DNA of 64,000 bases from assembly GCF_002295115.1 (NCBI RefSeq), contig NZ_NSFV01000005.1:434001-498000 (forward strand). Direction: 5' to 3'. Positions 1 to 9,299 of this stretch are shown here, piece after piece. The notes beneath the pieces are model-generated. The model was given only the letters and a program-made list of their open reading frames with translations, was not told where the DNA came from and made no database searches. The translations under genes were made by a program, and so were the position numbers. Source of the stretch: Mesorhizobium sp. WSM4311. GTDB lineage: Bacteria; Pseudomonadota; Alphaproteobacteria; Rhizobiales; Rhizobiaceae. Within the stretch, counting starts at the first letter, position 1; every line of letters starts with the position of its first letter.

Positions 1-906
1 CCGATCTTCCACACCCATGGCCTGTTCGTCGCCACCAATGTCGTCCTGATGGCGGGCGCCTCGATGCTGTTCGAACAGAAATTCGATCCGGCCCGCATCG
101 TCGCGCTACTGTCGCGCGCCACCGCGCTGATGGGCGTGCCGACCTTCTATGTGCGGCTGCTGCAGCAGGATGGACTGGACCGACAGGCGACGAAGACCAT
201 CCGGCTGTTCGTATCCGGTTCGGCGCCGCTGCTGGCCGACACGCACAAGGCCTGGCGCGAACGCACCGGCCACGCCATCCTCGAACGCTACGGCATGACC
301 GAGACCAACATGAACACCTCGAACCCCTATGAGGGCGAACGGCGCGCCGGCACGGTCGGCTTCCCCTTGCCTGGCGTGTCGCTGCGCATCGCCGACCCGG
401 ACAGCGGCAAGCCGCTGGCCCAAGGCGAGGTCGGCATGATCGAGGTCAAGGGTCCGAACGTTTTTGGCGGCTACTGGCGCATGCCGGAAAAGACCAAGGC
501 GGAATTCCGCGCCGACGGTTTCTTCATCACCGGCGATCTCGGCATGATCGACACCGACGGCTATGTCCATATCGTCGGCCGTGGCAAGGACCTGATCATT
601 TCGGGCGGCTTCAACATCTATCCGAAGGAACTGGAAAGCGAGATCGACGCGCTTGACGGCGTGAGCGAGAGCGCCGTCATCGGCGTCGCCCATCCGGATT
701 TCGGCGAAGGCGTCACCGCGGTCGTCGTGCGGGCGCCGGGGGCGGCGATCAGCGGAGCCGAAATCCTCGGCGCCATCGCCGAGCGCCTGGCCAGGTACAA
801 GCACCCGAAGCAGGTGATCTTCGTCGACGAATTGCCGCGCAACACGATGGGCAAGGTCCAGAAGAATCTTCTGCGCGACGCCTACAAGGATCTCTACACG
901 TCCTAG
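1..906 (+). CDS. matB: Malonyl-CoA synthetase (AMP-forming), 3' part
   Basis: The gene is open from the first base of the window and its 5' part lies outside; about 301 codons remain. It is the C-terminal part of an ANL-superfamily acyl-CoA synthetase that joins malonate to CoA using ATP. Visible motifs are YGMTETN (A5), TGDLG (A7), GRGKDLIISGGFNIYPKE (A8 hinge) and NTMGKVQK with the catalytic lysine near the end. The stretch around ERYGMTETNMNTSNPY is the form seen in rhizobial and Rhodopseudomonas MatB, which points to malonate rather than a fatty acid. In rhizobia matB sits with matA and matC for malonate use; those partners would lie to the left and cannot be checked here. Confidence 0.82.
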   Translation, partial: PIFHTHGLFVATNVVLMAGASMLFEQKFDPARIVALLSRATALMGVPTFYVRLLQQDGLDRQATKTIRLFVSGSAPLLADTHKAWRERTGHAILERYGMTETNMNTSNPYEGERRAGTVGFPLPGVSLRIADPDSGKPLAQGEVGMIEVKGPNVFGGYWRMPEKTKAEFRADGFFITGDLGMIDTDGYVHIVGRGKDLIISGGFNIYPKELESEIDALDGVSESAVIGVAHPDFGEGVTAVVVRAPGAAISGAEILGAIAERLARYKHPKQVIFVDELPRNTMGKVQKNLLRDAYKDLYTS

Positions 907-1006
907 AGCGTTTCACCGTTTCATGGAAACGGCGAACCGCTCTAACTCTTTGTTTTGACGCAATTCCGGACGGAAAACCGCTCACACTTTTCCTGGAATT
1001 GCTCTA
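905..1006. repeat. Rhizobiales-type palindromic intergenic repeat
   Basis: Two hairpins follow the matB stop. The first (905-943) pairs AGAGCGTTTCACCG with its near complement around ATG. The second (960-1002) pairs GCAATTCC with GGAATTGC and GGAAAA with TTTTCC. This two-part layout resembles a dispersed intergenic repeat of Rhizobiales. It lies between convergent genes and may also act as a terminator for either. Confidence 0.7.
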
Positions 1007-1023
1007 GGTAGTGGGGGGCCCCG

Positions 1024-3081
1024 TTACTTCGTCTTACGCGGCTTTTCGGTCCTCGTGCCGGAGCCCCACAAGGCGCGCTGAAATAGGCCGCGTTTGCGGT
1101 TGCGCGGCACGAGGTCGATATCCCCGACCAGTTTCGCGCCGCCCTTACGCCGCTCCAGCGTGATCTTGCGGGTGTGGAACGCTTCCAGTTCGGCGCGATG
1201 CGCCACGCTGACGATGGTCACCTCTGGCAGTTCGCGGATCACCGTTTGCATCATCTGGTCCTGGCTCTTTTCGTCCAGCGCCGACGTCGCCTCGTCCAGC
1301 ACGACGATGTCGGGGCGATGCAGCAAAAGGCGCGCGAAGGCGACACGCTGTTTTTCGCCGCCCGACAGCGTCTGGTCCCAGGGCGCTTCCTCCTTGATCC
1401 GGTCGGCGAGGTAGCCGAGGCCGACCTTGTCGAGGGCGGCCTTGATCTGGTCGAGCTTCCACTTGTTGGGGGCCGCTGGGTAGGCGACCACCCGGCGCAG
1501 TGTGCCCGAAGGGACGTAGGGCCGCTGCGGCAGCATGAACAACCGCTTGTCGGGATGGAAATCGACGCTGCCGCTTCCCCACGGCCACAGACCGGCGAGC
1601 GCCCGCACCAGCGTTGACTTGCCCGAGCCGGATTCGCCTGAAACCAGCACCCGTTCGCCCGATTCGACGGCGACCTCCGTCTCCTTGACCACAGACGTGC
1701 CGTCGTCGAGCGTCACGCAGAGCTCGTTGAGGGAAAGCATCGTATCGCCCTTGGTCTCGCCGTGCTGGATGCGCCCGAGCTCGTCGCTCTGCTCGGCGCG
1801 CTCCAGCCCGTCGAGCGACATCATCAGCGAGGCGATGCGGCGCGCGGAGGCGTTCCAGTCGGCGAGGCGCGGATAATTGTCGACCAGCCAGCCGAAAGCG
1901 CCCTGCACGATGGCGAAGGCGGAGGCCGCCTGCATGACCTGGCCGAGCGACATCGAGCCTTCAAGGAACTTTGGAGCACAGAGCAAGACCGGCACGACGG
2001 GTGCGAATAGGCTCGAGCCCTGCGAGACCAGGGCCGTGCGCATATGCTGGCCGGTCAGTTGCGCCCATCGCTTCAGCACGCCGCCGAAGGTCCTGTCGAT
2101 GCCGCTGCGTTCCTCCTCCTCGCCGCCGAGCAAGGCGATGCTCTCGCCGTTTTCGCGCACGCGCGTCAGCACGTAGCGGAATTCGGCTTCCGTCTGGTTC
2201 TTCTCTTCGGACAGCCGCACGAAATCGCGGCCGATGACGAACATCGAGGTGGAGGTGATCGCGGCATAGATCACCGCCGTGACGACGAGGAAGCCGGGCA
2301 CGGTGAAGGTCGAGCCTCCCAGGGTGAAGCTCAAGGCCCCGCCAATCGTCCACAGCACCACGATGAAGGTCGACGCCGACAGGGTGGCAACGATCACGCC
2401 GGCGACGAAATCGACCGGCGCCTCGGTGGCGACGCGCAGATCTTCCGAGAGGCGGGCCTCGGGGTTCTGGTGGTCGCCCTGCACGAGATTCAGCTGGTAA
2501 TAGCGGCCGTTGGCGAGCCAACGCGCTATCACCGAGGCGGTCAGCCAGGAGCGCCAGCGGCGCTGCATGGTCATGCGCAGATAGACCTGCGCGACGACAA
2601 GGCTGATGCTGCCAAGCACGACAGGCACGAACACCGCGCTCAGGAAATAGACGGTGTGGGCGTCGCGCTTCTCGATGGCGTCGAAGATCGAGCGGTTCCA
2701 GACGTTGATCCCGTACTGGAAGCCGAGATTGACGACGATCAGGACCAGCAGTCCGACCGTCAACGGCCAGCCGAGCTTGTCGCCGTGCCGTCCCCAATAG
2801 CCGCGTCCGCTGATCCAGAATCGCTTCAGCAGGTACTTCTTGCGCGCCTCCTCTGCCTGCTTGGGCGTCAGTTCGGGATCGGGTTCGACGGCTTCCGGCG
2901 GCGGAGCTTCGCCGCCAGTCCCGGACGCGGCCGCTTCGACGGTCGACATCCTCTTGTTGCGTGGCTTCTTTTCGCGCGGCTCCTCGGCGCGCGAGCGATC
3001 GTCACGCTGCCGTCGCGGCTTGGGGGCGCCGCGCGGTTTGATGCCGTCGGCCGGTCTGGATCTGGGTTTCGCCTCGGACAT
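1024..3081 (-). CDS. ABC transporter, fused permease/ATPase (SbmA/BacA-like, YddA type)
   Basis: Protein of 685 residues. A basic, low-complexity N-terminus (about 90 residues rich in K, R, P and E) precedes an ABC_membrane_2 type domain with about six membrane segments and a C-terminal ATPase domain. Walker [10 protein letters not shown] starts near residue 482, the signature LSGGEKQR near 572, then Walker B VVLDEATSALDE and an H-loop VAHR. The family includes YddA, Bradyrhizobium BclA and mycobacterial Rv1819c, which import peptides or cobalamin-like compounds; the substrate here is unknown. The ATG at 3081 preceded by GGGGCG is preferred over an in-frame TTG nine codons earlier. It runs in the same direction as the amino-sugar genes 75 bp upstream, so co-transcription is possible. 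Confidence 0.85.
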   Translation of the reverse strand: MSEAKPRSRPADGIKPRGAPKPRRQRDDRSRAEEPREKKPRNKRMSTVEAAASGTGGEAPPPEAVEPDPELTPKQAEEARKKYLLKRFWISGRGYWGRHGDKLGWPLTVGLLVLIVVNLGFQYGINVWNRSIFDAIEKRDAHTVYFLSAVFVPVVLGSISLVVAQVYLRMTMQRRWRSWLTASVIARWLANGRYYQLNLVQGDHQNPEARLSEDLRVATEAPVDFVAGVIVATLSASTFIVVLWTIGGALSFTLGGSTFTVPGFLVVTAVIYAAITSTSMFVIGRDFVRLSEEKNQTEAEFRYVLTRVRENGESIALLGGEEEERSGIDRTFGGVLKRWAQLTGQHMRTALVSQGSSLFAPVVPVLLCAPKFLEGSMSLGQVMQAASAFAIVQGAFGWLVDNYPRLADWNASARRIASLMMSLDGLERAEQSDELGRIQHGETKGDTMLSLNELCVTLDDGTSVVKETEVAVESGERVLVSGESGSGKSTLVRALAGLWPWGSGSVDFHPDKRLFMLPQRPYVPSGTLRRVVAYPAAPNKWKLDQIKAALDKVGLGYLADRIKEEAPWDQTLSGGEKQRVAFARLLLHRPDIVVLDEATSALDEKSQDQMMQTVIRELPEVTIVSVAHRAELEAFHTRKITLERRKGGAKLVGDIDLVPRNRKRGLFQRALWGSGTRTEKPRKTK

Positions 3082-3156
3082 ACGCCCCGACAACGAGCTC
3101 GAAATCAAAAGGTTTCATGATGGCCGCTTGAGATGACAAATTCCTGACCGCGCCCG

Positions 3157-4269
3157 TTATCGCGGGTGCAGCAGTTCGACGACATGGTCGGCGATGGCCA
3201 GGCTTGCCGTCAGGCCGGGGCTCTCAATGCCGAACAGATTGACGATCCGCCCGGCGCCATGATCGGCCGGACCCTGGATGATGAAATCGGCGGCAGGCTG
3301 GCCGGGGCCAGACAATTTCGGCCTGACGCCGGCATAGGCCGGTAGCAGGGCGCCCTCGGCAAGGTCGGGCCAATAGCGCCGGATCGCTTCGTAGAAGACG
3401 GCGCTTCGGCCGGGGTCGACCGTATAATCCACACGGTCGATCCATTCGACATCGGGCCCGAAGCGCGCACCGCCGCCAAGGTCGAGCGTCAGATGGACGC
3501 CGAGGCCGCCGTCGACCGGAACCGGATAGATCAGCCGCGAAAAAGGCGAGCGCCCGGGAAGCGCGAAATAATTCCCGCGCGCCAGCCACTGCCGGGGGAT
3601 GAAATCCTCGGGGAAACCGTCGATCCGGGCGGCCAGGGCCTGAGCCTCGAGGCCCGCGGCATTGATGAAGGCAGCCGCTTCCAGGGCGAAGGTCTCGCCA
3701 TTGGCATCGCGCGTGTCGATCCGGATCCCGCCGGTCCCGATCGTCGCCCCGGCAACGGTGGTCAGGAAAGCCAAGGACGCACCGGCGGCTTCGGCCTCGC
3801 CGCGCAGCGACAGCATCAGCGCATGGCTGTCGACAATGCCCGTCGATGGCGACAGGAGCGCGCCCGCGCATGTCAGTGCAGGTTCCAGGTTTTCGGCTTC
3901 GTCACGCGTCAGGAATTGCAGGTCGTCGACCCCGCAGCATCGCGCATTGGCCTCGATCTTCCGCAATCCGTCGGTCTGGCTTGGCTCGCTGGCGACGATC
4001 AGCTTGCCGGTACGCTTATGGGCGATGTCGTGCTCGGCGCAGTAGGCGTAGAGACGCCGGCGCCCTTCGACGCAGAGCCGGGCCTTCAGGCTTCCCGGCG
4101 CATAATGGAGCCCGGCATGGATGACTTCGGAATTGCGTGAACTGGTGACGGTGCCGATCGCATCCGCCTGCTCGACCACCACCACCTCGCGGCCCGACAC
4201 GGCAAGCGCCCTGGCGATGGCAAGCCCGACGACGCCTGCTCCGGCGACGACACAATCGATTGTCTGCAT
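3157..4269 (-). CDS. FAD-dependent oxidoreductase, L-2-hydroxyglutarate oxidase (LhgO) family
   Basis: Protein of 370 residues with an N-terminal dinucleotide fold ([13 protein letters not shown], residues about 9-21) followed by the segment [14 protein letters not shown], which is the hallmark of LhgO/L2HGDH flavoproteins of the DAO superfamily. These oxidise a 2-hydroxyacid and pass electrons to oxygen or quinone. The gene starts 9 bp after nagA in an operon of overlapping genes, so it is probably expressed with amino-sugar catabolism. The true substrate is not evident. A link to the lactate released by MurQ is tempting, but that lactate is the D isomer and the family acts on L acids, so this remains a guess. 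Confidence 0.8.
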   Translation of the reverse strand: MQTIDCVVAGAGVVGLAIARALAVSGREVVVVEQADAIGTVTSSRNSEVIHAGLHYAPGSLKARLCVEGRRRLYAYCAEHDIAHKRTGKLIVASEPSQTDGLRKIEANARCCGVDDLQFLTRDEAENLEPALTCAGALLSPSTGIVDSHALMLSLRGEAEAAGASLAFLTTVAGATIGTGGIRIDTRDANGETFALEAAAFINAAGLEAQALAARIDGFPEDFIPRQWLARGNYFALPGRSPFSRLIYPVPVDGGLGVHLTLDLGGGARFGPDVEWIDRVDYTVDPGRSAVFYEAIRRYWPDLAEGALLPAYAGVRPKLSGPGQPAADFIIQGPADHGAGRIVNLFGIESPGLTASLAIADHVVELLHPR

Positions 4270-4278
4270 GGCCCGCCT

Positions 4279-5451
4279 TCAGCGTGAAGCGCCGGCCTCG
4301 AACACCTTGTCGCCGCCGATCCAGACGCTTCCTATGCCAAGATCGTCCGACAGCGCAACGATGTCGGCCGCCGTGCCGTTGGCCAGGCGGCCAAGCCGGT
4401 GCGATTGGCCGATCGCCTGCGCCGGATAGAGCGAAGCCATGCGCAAGGCCTCGGACAGATCGACACCGACGACATCGTGCATGAACCGCACAGCCGAGAT
4501 CATGTCGAGATCGGCGCCGGCCAGCGTGCCGTCGGCAAGCCTGAGGCTCCCGTCCTTGCGGTAGATGGTGCGGCCGTTGAGCGTGAACGAGGTCATGTCG
4601 GTGCCGATCGTCGCCATCGCATCGGTGACCAGCACGATCTTGCCCGGCCCCTGTTTGGCGTCGAGCGCGATCCGGATGGTTGCCGGATGGACGTGGATGC
4701 CGTCGGCGATCAGCCCGGCTGACAGTGTGCCGATGCTGACGGCCGCGCCGACGAGGCCGGGCTCGCGGTTGCCGATCTGGCTCATCGCGTTGAACAGATG
4801 CGTGACCACGCCGGCACCGGCCTCGGCAAAGGCTTTTGCCGTGGCATAACCCGTGTCGGAATGGCCGAGGCTGACGATGATGCCGGCCTTGACCAAGGCC
4901 GCAACGCGCGCCGGATCGACGGATTCCGGCGCGATCGTGGTGAGCAGCACCGGTAGTTTCGGCCGCGCCGCGATCAGCATTGCCTGGTCGGCATCTGTCA
5001 TCGGCCGGATCAGCGCCGGGTCATGCGCGCCCTTGCGCGCGATCGACAGATGCGGGCCTTCGAGATGCAGGCCGAGGAATCCCGGCACCTTTTGTCGAGC
5101 GGCGGCCGCGCCGGCGGCGATGGCGGAAGCGGTGATCGCGGGCGTGTCGGTGATCAGCGTCGGCAAGAGCGCCGTCGTGCCGAACGGCGCATGCGCCCGG
5201 CAGATGGTCTCGATCGAGGCCACATCGGGATGGTCGTTGAGCATGACGCCGCCGCCGCCATTGACCTGGATGTCGACGAAGCCCGGCACCAGCATGCCGC
5301 CGCCGGCGTCGACGGCACGGATATCCGAGGGAATGGCGCCCGAGGGTAAGATCGCCTCGACCAGGCCGTCGCGCACGACTAGGGCGTGGCCTTCATGCCA
5401 GTCGTCACCGTCGAAAATTCGGGCGCCAGTCAGGGCAAAACGGTCGCTCAT
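4279..5451 (-). CDS. nagA: N-acetylglucosamine-6-phosphate deacetylase
   Basis: Cytoplasmic amidohydrolase of 390 residues that converts GlcNAc-6-phosphate to glucosamine-6-phosphate and acetate. Visible are the metal- and substrate-binding segments HLEGPHL, GHSDT and THLFNAM, and the catalytic aspartate in LVTDAM. Length is normal for NagA. The ATG overlaps the TGA of the upstream aminotransferase-like gene by 4 bp (ATGA), showing translational coupling within the nag operon. It feeds its product to the SIS-domain deaminase encoded just upstream. Confidence 0.93.
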   Translation of the reverse strand: MSDRFALTGARIFDGDDWHEGHALVVRDGLVEAILPSGAIPSDIRAVDAGGGMLVPGFVDIQVNGGGGVMLNDHPDVASIETICRAHAPFGTTALLPTLITDTPAITASAIAAGAAAARQKVPGFLGLHLEGPHLSIARKGAHDPALIRPMTDADQAMLIAARPKLPVLLTTIAPESVDPARVAALVKAGIIVSLGHSDTGYATAKAFAEAGAGVVTHLFNAMSQIGNREPGLVGAAVSIGTLSAGLIADGIHVHPATIRIALDAKQGPGKIVLVTDAMATIGTDMTSFTLNGRTIYRKDGSLRLADGTLAGADLDMISAVRFMHDVVGVDLSEALRMASLYPAQAIGQSHRLGRLANGTAADIVALSDDLGIGSVWIGGDKVFEAGASR

Positions 5452-6482
5452 ACGGTCTCCGTCACCTTGCGAAGATTGCGCGGCGTGTCCGGGTCGAGGC
5501 CGCGATGGCGCGCGAAGGCCTCGACGAACACGTAGAACGAAACGATCAGCGTCAGCGGATCGGTCAGCGGGTGACCGGTGGCGACATGCGGCAGGCGCGT
5601 CGCGCGGTTGGCGAGCGTTGAGGTGACGAACACCGGCGCTCCCTTGGCCGCCAGGCCGTCGGCTGCTTCGGCGACGGACGGTTCGGACGCATCGCGCGCG
5701 GCCAATGCCAGCACCGGGAAGTCGGGGCCGACCAGCGCCAGTGGGCCATGCATGACTTCGGCCGCGCTATAGGCCTCGGCATGCATGCCGCAGGTTTCCT
5801 TGAACTTCAGCGCCGCCTCGTTGGCCATCGCCGCCGACGGGCCGCGGCCAAGGATGAACAGCGATTTCTGCTTCTCGATGGTTTCGGCCAGCACGCTCAT
5901 CCAGTCGCAGGCGATCGCCTTGCCGAAATGCTCGGGCAAGCGGGCCAGCGCTGCCAGAAGCGCTTCGTCGCCGGTGGAATGCGCCATCAAGGCGAGACCG
6001 GCGACGGCGGAATTGACGAAGGTCTTGGTCGCCGCGACGCTGCGCTCGGGTCCGGCAAGAATGTCGATCGAATAGTCGCAGGCGCGCGCCAGCGGCGAGT
6101 CGGCGGTGTTGGTGACGGCGATGGTCAGCGCGCCGCCGGCGCGGGCGGTTTCAGCCATGGCGACGATGTCGGGGCTCTTGCCCGACTGCGAGATCGCCAG
6201 ACACGCCGAGCCGTCGAGCCTCAGCTTGCGGCCATAGATCGAGGCGATGGACGGACCGACCGAAGCGACGGCAAGGCCCGCGGTCAGCTCCACGGCATAT
6301 TTCATGAAGGTCGCCGCATGGTCGGACGAGCCGCGCGCCACGGTGACGACGAAATGCGGGTCGCGCTCCTTGATACCGCGCCCGGCCTCGGCGAGCACGG
6401 CGCCGGAGCCGTCGAGCAGGCGGGCGACGGCCTCGGGGATCTCCTCGATCTCGCGCTGCATATGGGTGATGTTGGAGATCAT
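5448..6482 (-). CDS. SIS-domain glucosamine-6-phosphate deaminase (NagB-II type)
   Basis: Protein of 344 residues with two SIS domains (sugar-phosphate-binding segments ARGSSDHAA and SQSGKSPD in the first, GRGPSAA in the second). It lacks the glutamine amidotransferase domain of GlmS. In Shewanella and many alphaproteobacteria this NagB-II type replaces classical NagB, converting glucosamine-6-phosphate to fructose-6-phosphate and ammonia. It lies between nagA and nagQ with 4-bp ATGA overlaps on both sides, and no classical NagB is seen in the window. The family also contains AgaS-like isomerases, but the nag context favours the deaminase. Confidence 0.87.
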   Translation of the reverse strand: MISNITHMQREIEEIPEAVARLLDGSGAVLAEAGRGIKERDPHFVVTVARGSSDHAATFMKYAVELTAGLAVASVGPSIASIYGRKLRLDGSACLAISQSGKSPDIVAMAETARAGGALTIAVTNTADSPLARACDYSIDILAGPERSVAATKTFVNSAVAGLALMAHSTGDEALLAALARLPEHFGKAIACDWMSVLAETIEKQKSLFILGRGPSAAMANEAALKFKETCGMHAEAYSAAEVMHGPLALVGPDFPVLALAARDASEPSVAEAADGLAAKGAPVFVTSTLANRATRLPHVATGHPLTDPLTLIVSFYVFVEAFARHRGLDPDTPRNLRKVTETV

Positions 6483-7261
6483 GGTCGGCCCTCTTCGCTC
6501 GGCCCTGTCAGCCGCAGTTCGGCGACGAAATCATAGGCGTCGCCCCGGTAGATGGAGCGGGTGAATTCGATCACCTTGCCGCTCGCCAGATAGGAAATGC
6601 GTTCAATATGCAGGCCGGCGATACCCGGCGGCACCTCGAGCAGGCGCGCATCGCTGTCGCCGAGATTGGCGGCCGAGATGCGCTGCACCGCCCGCACCGG
6701 CCGGTTGCCGGTCAATTCCAGCGCGGCATAGAGCGAAGAGCCGATACCCGCCGGGTCGGGCAGCACGCTGGCCGACAGCGAGGCGCGTTCGATCGCCAGC
6801 GGCGTGTCGTTGGCGATGCGCAGGCGCGCCACGCGCGCCACCAGCTCGCTCGACGACAGGCCAAGCACCATCATCTCGTCGGGCGAGGGCGCATAGAGGC
6901 CGCGGTCCAGCCATGCCGAACGCACCGCCATGCCGCGCCGCGCCATGTCTTCGGTAAACGAGGTCAGCCGCGACAGCGATTGCTCGACGCGTTCCATGCG
7001 CGGCGCCACGAAAGTGCCGGAGCCGTGGCGCTGCACGAGAATGCCGCCCTTGACCAGGTCCTGCACCGCCTTGCGCACGGTGACGCGCGAAATATCGGCC
7101 TTGGTGGCGATATCGCGCTCGGAGGGCAGCGCATCGCCAGGCCCGATCAGGCCACGGTTGACGGCGTCCTCGATGCTCTTGCGCAGCTGCAGATAGAGCG
7201 GCGCGCCGCTTTGCGCGGATTGCCTCAGCGTGGCGAAGATCTGGTCGGCGGCGTCGCTCAT
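6479..7261 (-). CDS. nagQ: GntR/HutC-family repressor of amino-sugar genes
   Basis: Regulator of 260 residues: N-terminal winged helix-turn-helix (LPSERDIATKADISRVTVRK, about residues 45-65) and a C-terminal UTRA ligand-binding domain. The ATG at 7261 overlaps the stop of the kinase gene (ATGA). A longer in-frame extension into the kinase gene was rejected because it overlaps coding sequence in another frame. NagQ-type regulators bind tandem TGGTATT boxes four bases apart and respond to amino-sugar phosphates; exactly such boxes flank the divergent promoter region at 8162-8325, so the target can be read from the sequence. Confidence 0.88.
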   Translation of the reverse strand: MSDAADQIFATLRQSAQSGAPLYLQLRKSIEDAVNRGLIGPGDALPSERDIATKADISRVTVRKAVQDLVKGGILVQRHGSGTFVAPRMERVEQSLSRLTSFTEDMARRGMAVRSAWLDRGLYAPSPDEMMVLGLSSSELVARVARLRIANDTPLAIERASLSASVLPDPAGIGSSLYAALELTGNRPVRAVQRISAANLGDSDARLLEVPPGIAGLHIERISYLASGKVIEFTRSIYRGDAYDFVAELRLTGPSEEGRP

Positions 7262-8139
7262 CGCGCCGCCTCCACCGGTTTGGCGAAAAGCCGGACCGCC
7301 ATCTGCACCGCGCCGCCCAGCGCGTCGTCGAGCGGCGGCTTGAGCAGTGCGCGGTAGCGCGCCGACAGGCGCGGCGCATAAAGCGGCGCCAGCCCGCCAA
7401 GCAGGCAAAGCGGCGCGTCATCCGAAAGGTCGAGTGCGCCCAGCGAGGCCTCGACATCGCCGACCGCCTTGTCGACGATCCAGTTGGCGACGGCATCGCC
7501 CTTTTGCGCATGCTCGAACACTTTGGGCGCGAAGCCGCCGAAATCGCCGGGCTTGGCGTTGGTGGTGAATTCGACCACGTCCTCGGGATTGTTGCGGAAG
7601 ATCGCCATCATGGCGTCGGTCAGCGGCGAGCGTGCGCGCACGCCGTCCTGGGCAAGCAGCGTTTGCTCCAGCAGGTCGCGGCCGATGCGGGCGCCGCTGC
7701 CCTGGTCGCCGACCTGGAAGCCCCAGCCGCCGATGGCGCGCGACCTGCCGTGCTTGCGCGCCATATAGGCGGTGCCGGTGCCGAGGATGGCCATGGCGCC
7801 GTCACCGGAGCCGACGGCCCCTTCGAGCGCGATCTCGGCATCGGTCTCGACACGGCTGATGCTGAACGGCAGGATGGCTTCGAGCTGCTGCCGGTAGGTG
7901 CCGACATTGGCGCCGGCAAGGCCGAGAATGGCCGGTGTTTGCGGGATGAGTTCGGGATCCTGCCCGGCGGCAATGAAAGCCTGCCGCGCGGCGTCGACAA
8001 TGTTCGAGCGCGCGCCGGTGAGATCGGTGCGGATGTTGGCGGCGCCGCTTTTGGCACGGCCAATGACCGAACCTTCAACTGTTGCCAGGGCGGCCCTGCA
8101 GCTGGTGCCGCCGCCATCGATGCCGAGCACGAATTTCAC
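7258..8139 (-). CDS. BadF/BadG-family amino-sugar kinase (GlcNAc or MurNAc kinase)
   Basis: Protein of 293 residues of the ASKHA kinase superfamily, with the phosphate-1 motif GIDGGGTSCRA at the N-terminus, GLAGANVG, and LGTGTAYM in the phosphate-2 region. It should phosphorylate imported GlcNAc, and perhaps MurNAc as the related Clostridium MurK does, which would supply the MurQ substrate. GTG start at 8139 with a strong GGAGGAG seven bases upstream. First gene of the leftward nag operon; its promoter lies among the NagQ boxes. The choice between GlcNAc-only and dual specificity cannot be made from sequence. Confidence 0.83.
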   Translation of the reverse strand: MKFVLGIDGGGTSCRAALATVEGSVIGRAKSGAANIRTDLTGARSNIVDAARQAFIAAGQDPELIPQTPAILGLAGANVGTYRQQLEAILPFSISRVETDAEIALEGAVGSGDGAMAILGTGTAYMARKHGRSRAIGGWGFQVGDQGSGARIGRDLLEQTLLAQDGVRARSPLTDAMMAIFRNNPEDVVEFTTNAKPGDFGGFAPKVFEHAQKGDAVANWIVDKAVGDVEASLGALDLSDDAPLCLLGGLAPLYAPRLSARYRALLKPPLDDALGGAVQMAVRLFAKPVEAAR

Positions 8140-8161
8140 GCGATTTCTCCTCCGGGCGGAT

Positions 8162-8181
8162 AATACCAATAAAATACCAAT
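8162..8181 (-). promoter_or_regulatory. Tandem NagQ boxes, leftward side
   Basis: Two copies of AATACCA (TGGTATT on the minus strand) at 8162-8168 and 8173-8179, exactly 11 bp apart, that is TGGTATT with 4-base spacing. They lie 23-42 bp upstream of the kinase start codon, a position suited to repression. The spacing matches the NagQ box described in Xanthomonas and alphaproteobacteria. Confidence 0.82.
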
Positions 8182-8296
8182 AGCCAAGAGTTAATTTCCG
8201 TTTCAAAAAGATTAAGCCGTATTTTATTGAAAACCCTGCACATTTCGCCGGCTCAGCGATTTCCTCTCCGCGAATTCGTTAATGCATGTGGACAAG

Positions 8297-8325
8297 TGGT
8301 ATTTTTTTGGTATTGTTCTGGTATT
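8297..8325 (+). promoter_or_regulatory. Triple NagQ boxes, rightward side
   Basis: Three copies of TGGTATT at 8297, 8308 and 8319, each 11 bp from the next, so that all sit on one face of the helix. The last copy ends just before the Shine-Dalgarno GGAGG (8326-8330) of murQ. A bound repressor should block transcription or initiation of the murQ-transporter operon. Confidence 0.82.
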
Positions 8326-8337
8326 GGAGGAACACGG

Positions 8338-9297
8338 ATGGCTGAAACGCGCACCGAAGCGCTTCACAGGAATGCCGAGGGGCTGGATATCCAGGCTCCG
8401 GAAGCCATCCTTGTTTCGCTGGCCGATGCGCAGATCGAAGCCGCAAAGGCCGTCCGCAACGCCATCCCCGCCATCGCCAAGGCAGCCGAGATCATCGCCG
8501 GCCGGTTGAGCGGCGGCGGCAAGCTTGCCTATGCCGCGGCCGGCAGTTCCGGCCTGATGGCGCTGGCCGACGCCCTGGAACTTCCCGGCACTTTCGGCAT
8601 CCGCCGCGACCGCATCGCCATCTTGATCGCCGGCGGCGACGAGGCCTTGAGGACACTGGCCGGCGGCCCGGAGGATGATACGGAGGAGGCGGCGGCTGCC
8701 GTCGCCAATGCCGGTATCGGCGTGGGCGATTGCCTGATCGCCCTTTCCGCCAGCGGCGCCACGCCCTATGCAGTGCGCGCCATCGAGGAAGCTGCCAGCC
8801 AGGGTGCAGCCACCATCGGCATTGCCAACAATCGGGACTCGGCCCTGCTGCGCCAGGCCGAAACCGCCATCCTCTTGGAAACGCCGCCGGAAGTGATCGC
8901 CGGCTCGACGCGCATGGGCGCCGGTACCGCGCAGAAGATCGCGCTCAACATGCTGTCGACGCTGACCGCCGTCCATCTCGGCCATGTCCATGACGGGTAC
9001 ATGGTCAATCTCCTGGCCGACAACATCAAGCTGCGCGACCGCGCCGCGCGCATCGTCGCCGCCATCAGCGGGCGCGACAGGGACGAAGCCGCCCGGCTGC
9101 TCGAAAAGAGCGGCGGCGCGGTCAAGACCGCCATTCTGCTCGCCGCCGGCGCCGACAGCGCCGACGCGGCGGAGAAACTGCTGGAAGGAACCGGCCAGAG
9201 GCTGAGGCCGGCGCTTTCCGCGATCGAGGGGAGCAAGGGGCGCACTGCCTCCGTTCTCATCAAAACCGAACCTGAAAAAGGTCAACAGGGAGACTGA
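8338..9297 (+). CDS. murQ: N-acetylmuramic acid 6-phosphate etherase
   Basis: SIS-domain protein of 319 residues that cleaves the lactyl ether of MurNAc-6-phosphate to give GlcNAc-6-phosphate and D-lactate. Typical segments are AAAGSSGLMALAD, LSASGATPY and GSTRMGAGTAQK. The ATG at 8338 is preceded by GGAGG with seven bases between; an in-frame TTG at 8227 lies in the operator region and was not chosen. It opens the rightward operon, two bases before the ABC substrate-binding gene, so the transporter probably brings in a muramic-acid-containing or related amino sugar. Confidence 0.92.
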   Translation: MAETRTEALHRNAEGLDIQAPEAILVSLADAQIEAAKAVRNAIPAIAKAAEIIAGRLSGGGKLAYAAAGSSGLMALADALELPGTFGIRRDRIAILIAGGDEALRTLAGGPEDDTEEAAAAVANAGIGVGDCLIALSASGATPYAVRAIEEAASQGAATIGIANNRDSALLRQAETAILLETPPEVIAGSTRMGAGTAQKIALNMLSTLTAVHLGHVHDGYMVNLLADNIKLRDRAARIVAAISGRDRDEAARLLEKSGGAVKTAILLAAGADSADAAEKLLEGTGQRLRPALSAIEGSKGRTASVLIKTEPEKGQQGD

Positions 9298-9299
9298 GC

